From NCBI GenBank assembly GCA_024763035.1, contig JANTGG010000001.1, positions 92,267 through 156,266 on the forward strand: 64,000 nt of DNA, read 5' to 3'. Positions 30,206 through 40,342 of the stretch are shown one piece after another. The notes under the pieces were generated by a model that searched no databases, was not told the origin of the DNA, and worked only from the letters and a program-made list of their open reading frames with translations. Within the stretch, counting starts at the first letter, position 1. Each line of letters starts with the position of its first letter. The DNA is from Desulfocapsa sp. Lineage in GTDB: Bacteria > Desulfobacterota > Desulfobulbia > Desulfobulbales > Desulfocapsaceae. Position numbers and translations under genes: made by a program.

Positions 30206-30631
30206 ATGGTTTCAATGGACATCACCCTGTTTCTTCAGATCGTGAACGCATTTGTTCTTATGTTTCTACTGAACGGGATTATTTATAAGCCTGTTTTAAA
30301 AGTTCTTAAGGAACGCGCAGTCAAATTGCAGGGGATGCGCGATGATGTGACCAAGTACGAGGATAATGCTCGCCGCCGCCAGGAAGAGGTAGATAAGAAA
30401 ATGCATAAAGCATCCGGTCAGGCTAAATCTGCACTGGATAACGCACGTGCCGGAGCAAAGGCTGCAGGGGAAGAGAAGCTTGCAGCCATTAAGGCCGAAG
30501 CGGATGCTGACAAAGATAAAAAGCTGGCTGAAATTAAATCCCAGGTGGAGGCTGCCCGTAAGGAGCTTGAAGCCGGAGTCGACGGATTTGCGTCAGCCAT
30601 GGCAGGAAAAATTTTGGGAAGGAGTCTGTAA
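30206..30631 (+). CDS. F0F1 ATP synthase subunit b' (first b-type subunit)
   Basis: Membrane N-term then charged coiled coil; first gene of atp operon. Confidence 0.85.
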   Translation: MVSMDITLFLQIVNAFVLMFLLNGIIYKPVLKVLKERAVKLQGMRDDVTKYEDNARRRQEEVDKKMHKASGQAKSALDNARAGAKAAGEEKLAAIKAEADADKDKKLAEIKSQVEAARKELEAGVDGFASAMAGKILGRSL

Positions 30632-30633
30632 TA

Positions 30634-31392
30634 ATGAGGGGAATAAAGCGAACAGCCGGGAAGAGTGCTCTGTTTGCACTGGTTCTTTGGTTTGCCCTGG
30701 CAATGGGGAATGCCTGTGCTTCCGGTCATTCGGAGTCGGGCGAGGGCGTGCCAACCAGTGACGCACACACAACCACCATTATGCATGAAGAAGCCAATGC
30801 CGGTCATGGGCTGGCGAGTGACATGGCAGAAGAAGGTGCTGCAGTACATGGTGAAGCAGCTGCTGAACATGGTGGAGGTCATGGTGGAGGTCATGGAGAC
30901 AGTCTGTCACCGGCCAAGTTGAAAGATTTTGGATTCAGGATAATGAACTTTATTGTTCTTCTTATTATCCTTGTAAAATTTGGTGCCAAGCCAATCGCCA
31001 ATGGACTTGGTGCCCGCCGCAAACAGATCAGAGATGAGATCGAAGATCTTGAGACCAAGAAAGCTGATGCGGAGGCGGCATACAAAGACTTTTCTGCAAA
31101 ACTTGAGTCCGTTGAAAAAGACGTTGATTCCATCGTTGAGAAAGCAGTGGCTCAGGCAGAAATTGAAAAGGCTAAAATCATTGAAGCTGCTGAAGAATCA
31201 GCTGAGGATATCAAACGTTCTGCAGAGATGGCAATTGCCAACGAAGTGACTGCGGCAAAAAGAAGTCTCAAGATTGATGCAACAGAACAGGCGGCAGCTA
31301 TGGCTGAAGAGTTAATCATTAAGAACCTGACGGCTGACGATCAGGTCAAGATTATCGAAGATTACCTTGATAAAGTAGGAGCCGTCCAGTGA
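30634..31392 (+). CDS. atpF: F0F1 ATP synthase subunit b with signal-like, His-rich N-terminal extension
   Basis: AEHGGGHGGGHGDSLSPAKLKDFGFRIMNFIVLLIILVKFGAKPIANGLGARRKQIRDEIEDLE. Confidence 0.88.
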   Translation: MRGIKRTAGKSALFALVLWFALAMGNACASGHSESGEGVPTSDAHTTTIMHEEANAGHGLASDMAEEGAAVHGEAAAEHGGGHGGGHGDSLSPAKLKDFGFRIMNFIVLLIILVKFGAKPIANGLGARRKQIRDEIEDLETKKADAEAAYKDFSAKLESVEKDVDSIVEKAVAQAEIEKAKIIEAAEESAEDIKRSAEMAIANEVTAAKRSLKIDATEQAAAMAEELIIKNLTADDQVKIIEDYLDKVGAVQ

Positions 31393-31934
31393 AACAGATA
31401 ATCTTAGCGAGAAGATATGCCAAGGCACTCTTTGCAGTATGTAAAGAGAACGGCAAATTTGATGAATACAGTGATGCACTTCAGGGGCTGACCGAGGTAT
31501 TTGCTTCGGATTCCGGTCTGGCTGATGCATTGACAAACCCCCTCTACCCGACGGATGTTCGCGAAAAGGTAATGGAAGGCATTGTTGCCTCCATGGGTGT
31601 TGATAAAGTTATGGGTAATTTTCTCAACCTGCTGGTGGAGAAAAAACGTGCTGATGTTCTTCCGGATATCGCAGAAGAATTTCAGATTATGGTTGACGAG
31701 GAAAAGAACGTCAGTCATGGCAGCGTGGTCTCGGCAGTAGAGTTGAGTAAAGATCTGCAGGCAAAAGTGCAGGCAACATTAGAAAAGCTTACTGGCAAGA
31801 AGGTGGAGCTGACAACCAGTGTAGATCCTTCAATAATTGGTGGTGTAATCGCCAAAGTAGGTGATCTTGAATTGGACGGAAGTATCAGAACACAACTTGC
31901 AAGTTTAAAAGATTCCATTAAGGGGAGAGAGTAG
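31389..31934 (+). CDS. atpH: F0F1 ATP synthase subunit delta
   Basis: [21 protein letters not shown]...[18 protein letters not shown]; operon context. Confidence 0.93.
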   Translation: MKQIILARRYAKALFAVCKENGKFDEYSDALQGLTEVFASDSGLADALTNPLYPTDVREKVMEGIVASMGVDKVMGNFLNLLVEKKRADVLPDIAEEFQIMVDEEKNVSHGSVVSAVELSKDLQAKVQATLEKLTGKKVELTTSVDPSIIGGVIAKVGDLELDGSIRTQLASLKDSIKGRE

Positions 31935-31936
31935 AA

Positions 31937-33460
31937 ATGCAAATCAAAGCCGAAGAAATCAGTCAGATTATAAAAGATCAGATTGGTGAGTACGAAACCA
32001 GTATTGACCTGAATGAGACCGGTACCGTTATCTCCGTAGGTGATGGTATTGCCCGTATCTACGGAGTCCAGAATTGTATGGCCATGGAACTTCTCGAGTT
32101 CCCCGGCGGTATCATGGGACTGGCTCTCAACCTTGAAGAAGACAACGTTGGTTGTGCTGTTCTTGGTTCTGTTACAGGAATTAAAGAGGGTGACCTTGTA
32201 AAACGTACCGGAAAAATTGCTGAGGTTCCTGTTGGACCAGAGATGGAAGGTCGCGTGGTTGATGGAATCGGATTCCCCATTGACGGTCAGGGTGATATCA
32301 ATGCAGCCCTTTCTGCAAAAATTGAAGTTCTTGCCCCAGGCGTTATTGCCCGTAAGGGTGTCCATGAGCCATGTTACACAGGAGCCAAGGCTGTTGATGC
32401 CATGACTCCGGTTGGTCGCGGACAGCGTGAGCTTGTTATCGGCGATCGTCAGATCGGTAAAACCGCTCTTTGTGTTGACGCAATCATCGCCCAGAAAGAG
32501 ACCGACGTCCACTGTATCTACGTTGCTGTTGGTCAGAAAAAATCAACGGTGGCTCTCGTTGTTGAGGCCTTGAGAAAGCACGGTGCCATGGACTACACCA
32601 CAGTGGTTGCCGCCTGTGCCTCTGATCCTGCTCCCATGCAGTACATCGCGCCATTTGCCGGAACCTCCATGGGTGAGTATTTCCGTGACAACGGACAGCA
32701 TGCCCTGATCGTTTATGACGATCTGTCAAAACAGGCTGTTGCCTATCGTGAACTCTCACTTCTCCTTCGTCGCCCACCTGGACGTGAAGCGTATCCTGGT
32801 GATATTTTCTTTAACCATTCCCGTCTCCTTGAGCGTTCTTCCAAGGTAAATGATGAGCTTGGTGCCGGATCGCTCACAGCACTTCCAATCATTGAGACCC
32901 AGGCTGGTGACGTTTCCGCCTTTATTCCCACAAACGTTATTTCCATTACCGATGGTCAGGTTTATCTTGAGCCTAATCTGTTCTTCTCCGGTGTTCGTCC
33001 TGCCATTAATGTCGGTCTGTCAGTATCCCGTGTTGGTGGTGCTGCACAGGTTAAAGCCATGAAACAGGTTGCCGGTACTCTTCGTCTGGATCTTGCCCAG
33101 TATCGTGAACTGGCTGCATTTGCCGCCTTTGGTTCTGATCTTGATGCGGCAACCCAGGCACAGCTCACCCGTGGTGAGCGTCTGGTTGAAATTCTCAAAC
33201 AGCCTCAGTATGCACCTCTTACCATGGAGAAACAGGTTACCATTCTTTATGCCGGTGCCAACGGATACCTTGACAGTCTGCCCGTTGAGACCATGAGGGA
33301 TTATGAGGATGAGATGTTCAGTTATATCGAGTCCAACGATCCTTCTATTTTTGCCGACCTTAAAGAACAACAGGAATTTACTGATGCCATTAAAGGAAAA
33401 CTGAATACAGCACTTGATGCTTTCGGTGAAACCTTTAAGGCAACCAAGGGTCTCAAATAA
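31937..33460 (+). CDS. atpA: F0F1 ATP synthase subunit alpha
   Basis: [19 protein letters not shown] synthase alpha signature region. Confidence 0.98.
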   Translation: MQIKAEEISQIIKDQIGEYETSIDLNETGTVISVGDGIARIYGVQNCMAMELLEFPGGIMGLALNLEEDNVGCAVLGSVTGIKEGDLVKRTGKIAEVPVGPEMEGRVVDGIGFPIDGQGDINAALSAKIEVLAPGVIARKGVHEPCYTGAKAVDAMTPVGRGQRELVIGDRQIGKTALCVDAIIAQKETDVHCIYVAVGQKKSTVALVVEALRKHGAMDYTTVVAACASDPAPMQYIAPFAGTSMGEYFRDNGQHALIVYDDLSKQAVAYRELSLLLRRPPGREAYPGDIFFNHSRLLERSSKVNDELGAGSLTALPIIETQAGDVSAFIPTNVISITDGQVYLEPNLFFSGVRPAINVGLSVSRVGGAAQVKAMKQVAGTLRLDLAQYRELAAFAAFGSDLDAATQAQLTRGERLVEILKQPQYAPLTMEKQVTILYAGANGYLDSLPVETMRDYEDEMFSYIESNDPSIFADLKEQQEFTDAIKGKLNTALDAFGETFKATKGLK

Positions 33461-33478
33461 TAGAGGAGAACGTTTGAT

Positions 33479-34351
33479 ATGCCTAGTTTAAAAGACGTTC
33501 AAGATAAGATCGTCGGTGTCAAAAAGACATCGCAGATCACATCAGCCATGAATATGGTCGCCTCGGCGAAACTTCGTGGCGCTCAGGAGAAGATGGAAAA
33601 TTTCCATCCGTATGCTGATAAATTCAACGAAACCATGTCCACCCTTTCGGGCGGCGGGAACACCGATCAGTTTCCCCTGATGGAAGTAAGGGACATGAAG
33701 ACCGTTGAGCTTGTGGTTATCACATCTGACAGAGGACTTTGCGGCTCTTTTAACGCAAACATTGTTAAACTTGCTGAGCAGAAAATTGCAGAATATGAAG
33801 CGGACGGCAAATCAGTCAGCATCGTCTGTGTTGGTAAAAAAGCCAATCAGGGGCTGAAAAAGACCGGCAAGGTTCGCAATCAGTTTCTTGACATAATGTC
33901 AGATTTCCAGATGTTTAATGCACGGGAAATTGCTCAGGATGTGGCTACGAACTTCCTGAATGGAACCACGGATAAGGTCGAGGTAATTTACGGACATTTT
34001 CAGTCTGTTGCCATACAGAAACCTGTCGCTCAGGATATGCTGCCCATCACTCCCCTGGAGAGTGATGAAGAAACAGAGAAGCAAGCCGTTGGTGATTATA
34101 TCTATGAACCTTCAACAGAAGAGATCATGGATGTGATGCAGCCCTTGTACCTGAATGTAATTATCTACAATGCAATGCTTCAGGTAGGTGCATCAGAGCA
34201 TGCAGCCAGAATGACTGCAATGGATAACGCAACTAATGCATGTAAGGATATTGTTAGTGACCTTACCCTTGTCTTCAACAAGGCAAGGCAGGCGGCAGTA
34301 ACCGGTGAGCTGATGGATATTGTTGGTGGCGCCGAGGCCCTGAAGGGATAA
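33479..34351 (+). CDS. atpG: F0F1 ATP synthase subunit gamma
   Basis: KTSQITSAMNMVASAKLRGAQ...VVITSDRGLCGSFNANI. Confidence 0.96.
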   Translation: MPSLKDVQDKIVGVKKTSQITSAMNMVASAKLRGAQEKMENFHPYADKFNETMSTLSGGGNTDQFPLMEVRDMKTVELVVITSDRGLCGSFNANIVKLAEQKIAEYEADGKSVSIVCVGKKANQGLKKTGKVRNQFLDIMSDFQMFNAREIAQDVATNFLNGTTDKVEVIYGHFQSVAIQKPVAQDMLPITPLESDEETEKQAVGDYIYEPSTEEIMDVMQPLYLNVIIYNAMLQVGASEHAARMTAMDNATNACKDIVSDLTLVFNKARQAAVTGELMDIVGGAEALKG

Positions 34352-34354
34352 TAA

Positions 34355-35818
<1,464 letters not shown>

Positions 35819-35926
35819 GTTAATTGATTCCGGCTCGTTAACTGCCGGATACGTATCTTTCTGAACTGTTCTCCCCGGAAATGGGAATGCAGTTCAGAGG
35901 TACAGTCTAGAATACGAGGATATACA

Positions 35927-36340
35927 ATGGCACAACAAATACATTTAGAGGTAGTAACACCTGCCGGTGCTGTGGTTAACGAGGATGTCGACATCGTTAA
36001 TGCACCTGGTTACGGCGGTGACTTTGGTGTGTTGGCCAATCATGCTCCGTTTCTTTCCACTATTAAAATCGGACTCCTGACCTATGAGCAGGGGAATGAC
36101 AGGAAAAGTCTGATGATCAGCGGCGGATTTTCCGAAGTCTCCAATAACAAGATTACTTTTCTTGTTGAAAGTGCCGAGGCTGGTAGTGATATCGATGTGG
36201 ATAGAGCAATGAAGGCCAAAGAGCGGGCTGAAAAACGCCTGGCTCAAGCAGCTGCACAAGATGATAATTTTAATCAGATGAGGGCTGAAGCTGCCCTTCA
36301 GCGTGCTCTTGCTCGAATCAAAGCCTCCAAGATTGCCTGA
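35927..36340 (+). CDS. atpC: F0F1 ATP synthase subunit epsilon
   Basis: [43 protein letters not shown]. Confidence 0.95.
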   Translation: MAQQIHLEVVTPAGAVVNEDVDIVNAPGYGGDFGVLANHAPFLSTIKIGLLTYEQGNDRKSLMISGGFSEVSNNKITFLVESAEAGSDIDVDRAMKAKERAEKRLAQAAAQDDNFNQMRAEAALQRALARIKASKIA

Positions 36341-36361
36341 TTAAATAATCTGTAGTAGTGT

Positions 36362-36398
36362 TAAAAGGTCGTCCTTCACGGGACGACCTTTTTTTTTA
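36362..36398 (+). terminator. Rho-independent terminator after atpC
   Basis: AAAAGGTCGTCC ttcac GGGACGACCTTTTTTTTT. Confidence 0.9.
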
Positions 36399-36453
36399 TC
36401 TTTTTTGTATCACTAAATTTTATATCATTAATTTATTTTATTGAGGATTGCTT

Positions 36454-37875
36454 ATGAAAGCCAAAGAACGTATGGCAATTGCCAGGCAGATGCCGGTTGA
36501 AATGACCCCCGAGGAACGGGTGAAAAACTTTGACGAAATAGTTTCCGGATTCAGTGAGTTCACAGCGATCCTTGAAGCCGAAAGATGTCTGCAGTGCAAA
36601 AAACCCACCTGTATACAGGGCTGTCCCATCCATAATAATATCCCCGGCTTTATCGCTCTTCTTCGTGAAAAGAAATTCGAAGAGGCGTACTGGAAGGTTC
36701 GGGAAACCTCTTCCATGCCTGCCATCTGTTCCCGTGTCTGTCCCCATGAATTTCAGTGTGAGGGTTCATGTGTACGTGGAAAAGGTAAAGGGCAGTCCGT
36801 GTCAATCGGCATGCTCGAACGCTTTCTGGTCGACTGGATGGTTGAAAACAAAAAGCCGCTTCATAATGAATGTGCACTTCCGGGTAAGAAAAAAGTTGCC
36901 ATCATCGGCTCCGGACCTGCCGGCATGACCGTCGCCTACTGGCTTTCCCACAAAGGCATTCCATGCACCATCTTTGAAGCACTCCCTGTATATGGTGGAA
37001 TGCTTGCAGTCGGGATTCCAGCCTTTCGTCTTCCCAGAGATATCATTAATGCTGAGTTTGAAGCCTTGAAGAGCTGTGGGGTTACCCTGGAACACGAAGT
37101 TGTTATTGGTCGGGATAAAACCATAGAAGACCTCAGAGAGGAAGGCTACGATGCCATTTTCAATGGTGTTGGTGCACATGCTTCCAGAAAACTCGGTCTT
37201 GAGAATGAAGAAAGTACCGAGGGTGTTTTGCACGGGGTTGATTATCTGCGCCGTATAAATCTTGGGGAAGATCTGGATCTTGGCAAAAAAGTCGTTGTCG
37301 TTGGTGGTGGTAATGTTGCCATTGATGTTGCCCGAACTGCACTTCGCTATGGTTCCGAAGATGTCTTTATTCTCTATCGTCGAAGTCGTGAAGAAATGCC
37401 GGCGTCAGTTGCAGAGATCCATCATCTTGAAGAGGAAGGGGTTCGTATTGAATTTCTGGCTGCACCCATTACTATCCACTCGGAAAATGCTAAACTCACA
37501 AAAGTTGAATGTGTGCGGATGGAGCTCGGTGAACCCGACGATTCCGGCCGACGCCGTCCTGTGGTTCAGAAGGATTCAAACTTTATGATTGATGCGGATT
37601 CCATAATTCCTGCAATCAGTCAAAATGTTGATCACACCGCTGATAAGGGGGTGGATGTGGACCTCATGTCATGGGGAACGTATCATACGGATCCCAAAAC
37701 GCTGCAGACTTCAGTGGAATATATGTTTGCCGGTGGGGATAATGTACTTGGTCCTCAAACTGCTGCAAAAGCAGTCTACCAGGGAAAAGTGGCTGCGGAA
37801 TCCATTGAACGCTTCCTGAACGGACAGGATCTTAAAGAGGATCGGGAGTTTCTCTGCGATCAGATAGACTGGTAG
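36454..37875 (+). CDS. gltD: NADPH-dependent glutamate synthase small subunit-like oxidoreductase
   Basis: N-term Cys motifs (ERCLQCKKPTCIQGCPIHNNIP), two dinucleotide folds (AIIGSGPAGMTVAYWLS; VVVVGGGNVAIDVARTA). Confidence 0.85.
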   Translation: MKAKERMAIARQMPVEMTPEERVKNFDEIVSGFSEFTAILEAERCLQCKKPTCIQGCPIHNNIPGFIALLREKKFEEAYWKVRETSSMPAICSRVCPHEFQCEGSCVRGKGKGQSVSIGMLERFLVDWMVENKKPLHNECALPGKKKVAIIGSGPAGMTVAYWLSHKGIPCTIFEALPVYGGMLAVGIPAFRLPRDIINAEFEALKSCGVTLEHEVVIGRDKTIEDLREEGYDAIFNGVGAHASRKLGLENEESTEGVLHGVDYLRRINLGEDLDLGKKVVVVGGGNVAIDVARTALRYGSEDVFILYRRSREEMPASVAEIHHLEEEGVRIEFLAAPITIHSENAKLTKVECVRMELGEPDDSGRRRPVVQKDSNFMIDADSIIPAISQNVDHTADKGVDVDLMSWGTYHTDPKTLQTSVEYMFAGGDNVLGPQTAAKAVYQGKVAAESIERFLNGQDLKEDREFLCDQIDW

Positions 37876-37960
37876 AGTGGCAGGGATAAGGCAGTGGTTC
37901 TGATCTGGTGGCTGAAACTGACAGCAATTCAGTGAGGTTTGCTGCCTTTATCTGTTTTCT

Positions 37961-39781
37961 TTACAGACTCGCATGGGTGGATTGAACATACGATTCAATC
38001 CCTTTTGCTATCTCCTCTGCGACCACAGAGAGGAATTCGTCCTGATTCAGCAGCGCGGACTCATTGGGGTTGGTGATAAAGCCGATCTCAATGAGGATGG
38101 CTGGCATCTCCGCACCGATAAGCACATAAAAAGGTGCCTGTTTGACTCCCAGATTTTTGAAGCCCTTCCCCTGTACATCATTAATTCCGTCGGAAAGAGT
38201 ATTGTGGACAAATCCGGCGAGACGAGAGGATTCATTAATCTTTGAATTTTTCATGATATCTGAGAGGATATCCTGCAAGTCACTCATCTGGTGAGTGGAC
38301 GTGGCATTCTCGAAGGCGGCCACACGCATTGCCTCGGCATTGGTGCTGAGATTCAGGTAGTAGGTTTCCAGCCCATGGACCTTCTCAGATGGATGGGCAT
38401 TGATATGGAGTGAGACAAAGAGATCCGCATCGTTGGTGTTGGCAATCGCCGTTCGTTCTTCCAGCGGGATAAATATATCTGAGTCGCGCGTCAAAATGAC
38501 TTCCGCCCCCGTCAGCCCCCGCAAACGCGGAGCAACTTTTCTGGCAATCTGAAGGACGATGTCTTTTTCAATAAGTCCGAATGCCGATGCACCCGGATCT
38601 TTTCCTCCATGCCCGGGGTCAATCACAATTTTCCGTACCCCGAGTCCCAGTTGCTGTGCTAGTGATATTGCCTCTTTGGGTGCGGGAGGTTCTTCAACAA
38701 CCGGTACTTCAGTCACCGCGTTTGCCCCCACACTCTTTTTTTTAAAATCTTCCAGGATGATTAATGCAGCCTCCTGCTTTGCGGGATTATTTTCCTTCCC
38801 ACCAATGGCGGCAGGAGGTTCAGGAAGTGTCTTTGCTGGTGCGACGGATTGGGCAGTCGGTTCGCCACGCACATCTATCACCACCCGAAAGGGATCCGGC
38901 AGGGAAAAGATCTTATAACTGGAGATGGACTCTATATCAAGTACCACTCGCACTGTTTCCGGGGTGAACTGGCCCGTTCGGATACGTTTCAGAAGGCCGT
39001 CTTCAATGGGGACGGGGGCACGGAATTTAGGATCGATATAGGATTCCTGAAAATCGAGGTACAGACGTCGCGGGTGGTTTCCATCTTTTTCAAGTAGTGT
39101 TTCCCGGTATGTTACGGGACCTGAGGCATTAATGACAACGCGGGTGTAGTTATTGGATGACCAGTACTTAACGGGCAGGACATTGGTCAGGTTCTCAAGA
39201 TATGTCCGCCTGAGCATTGCTGCAGGGAGCGGGATATTGTGCTCCTTGGAAAGTTTTTTCAAACTTTCTGCAGCATTTGCATACATATCACCGTTTCGGT
39301 GGTCTGAAATGATACGATTGAATGCTTCGGCTGCCCTTTGTGGGTCATTTTTTTTATTTAAATAGAGGGTACCCGCGGCATAGAGGGCATCATCTGCCAG
39401 GTTGTTATCAGGGAAAAGTGCGGCAACATCGTGGTAATAAGAGATCGATTCCTGCAGATCCACCTGATTATTAAATCGTCGATACATTTTCAGGTACATC
39501 TTGCCAAGCATGTAGAGGCTGGGGGCAGCATAATCTGATTTGGGACCGGAAAGATAAATCTTTCTGAAATTACCCACTCCCCGCATCCAGTTTTCACGGT
39601 TTTTCCCAAGTGTTGTATTAGTCTGCAGTTCGTTGTAATAAAACTTTGCCTGCTGGTATTGCTTTTTGGTGGAAAGCGTATTCCGGGAAATATTATCCTG
39701 TCCGGTTGCAGAAGCGGGAAGGGAACAGAAGAGCGTTAGGAGAAGGAAAGAGAAGAGAGAGGTATAAAAAAAACGATGCAT
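37961..39781 (-). CDS. N-acetylmuramoyl-L-alanine amidase with TPR-like and AMIN domains
   Basis: IVIDPGHGGKDPGASAFGLIEKDIVLQIARKVAPRL; FVSLHINAHPSEKVHGLETYYLN; signal peptide. Confidence 0.9.
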   Translation of the reverse strand: MHRFFYTSLFSFLLLTLFCSLPASATGQDNISRNTLSTKKQYQQAKFYYNELQTNTTLGKNRENWMRGVGNFRKIYLSGPKSDYAAPSLYMLGKMYLKMYRRFNNQVDLQESISYYHDVAALFPDNNLADDALYAAGTLYLNKKNDPQRAAEAFNRIISDHRNGDMYANAAESLKKLSKEHNIPLPAAMLRRTYLENLTNVLPVKYWSSNNYTRVVINASGPVTYRETLLEKDGNHPRRLYLDFQESYIDPKFRAPVPIEDGLLKRIRTGQFTPETVRVVLDIESISSYKIFSLPDPFRVVIDVRGEPTAQSVAPAKTLPEPPAAIGGKENNPAKQEAALIILEDFKKKSVGANAVTEVPVVEEPPAPKEAISLAQQLGLGVRKIVIDPGHGGKDPGASAFGLIEKDIVLQIARKVAPRLRGLTGAEVILTRDSDIFIPLEERTAIANTNDADLFVSLHINAHPSEKVHGLETYYLNLSTNAEAMRVAAFENATSTHQMSDLQDILSDIMKNSKINESSRLAGFVHNTLSDGINDVQGKGFKNLGVKQAPFYVLIGAEMPAILIEIGFITNPNESALLNQDEFLSVVAEEIAKGIESYVQSTHASL

Positions 39782-39894
39782 GTTTTCTATGGGATTTATG
39801 CAGGACTTTTCAGTTCCGACTCTTTCGGGAAAGTGGCTGGGGGAAATAGTTTTTGCTCCTCTTTGATCCTGATATTCGGATCCATAAGGCTGTA

Positions 39895-40186
39895 CGAGAA
39901 TAGCCTTTTACCCAGACTTTTTGGTGTTTCCAAAATATTCTCCTCAGTATATCAACGAGATGCTTGCGGTAAGGTTTTGAAAATGCCTGGGTTTTAAACG
40001 AAATGCCTATTCTCGGGCAGACCCCTGGGTCGTAAAACCGTTCAGCCGGAAAAAGCTGCAGTACAAGAACAGGTAAAGATAAAGCTGACCCCGGGTGGCA
40101 ACTGGCAAAACAGTTGTGAAAACTATACCTAAAAGATGCGAAGATGGCAAAAGAAAAGGTAACTATTCAGAGCACCTCATCTTCGC
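39895..40186. other. Intergenic region with several inverted-repeat stems (possible structured RNA or decayed element)
   Basis: CGAGAATAG(39895-39903)/CTATTCTCG(40007-40015); GCGAAGATG(40138-40146)/CATCTTCGC(40178-40186). Confidence 0.35.
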
Positions 40187-40242
40187 CCATTCTAACCTTC
40201 TCGAGTAACAGCAGTACGCTTCGAAGGCAAGAATGAACAAAC

Positions 40243-40342
40243 CTAAGGCACTAACACCGGTAATGAATGGTAAGCCGGCATAAGTACCTTATCAGAAATT
40301 TTCTTATGGAAAAAACAAGAAAATTATCTGTAAGGTACTAAT
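40243..40342. repeat. Family A palindromic dispersed repeat (copy 3), overlapping mutS stop codon
   Basis: taaggcactaacaccggtaatgaatggtaagccggcataAGTACCTTAtcagaaattttctt...aagaaaattatctgTAAGGTACT. Confidence 0.8.

Noticed and set aside
40001-40240. tmRNA, RNase P, SRP RNA, 6S or group II intron
   Set aside because: None of the hallmark sequences I know for these were found; left as an unclassified structured region.
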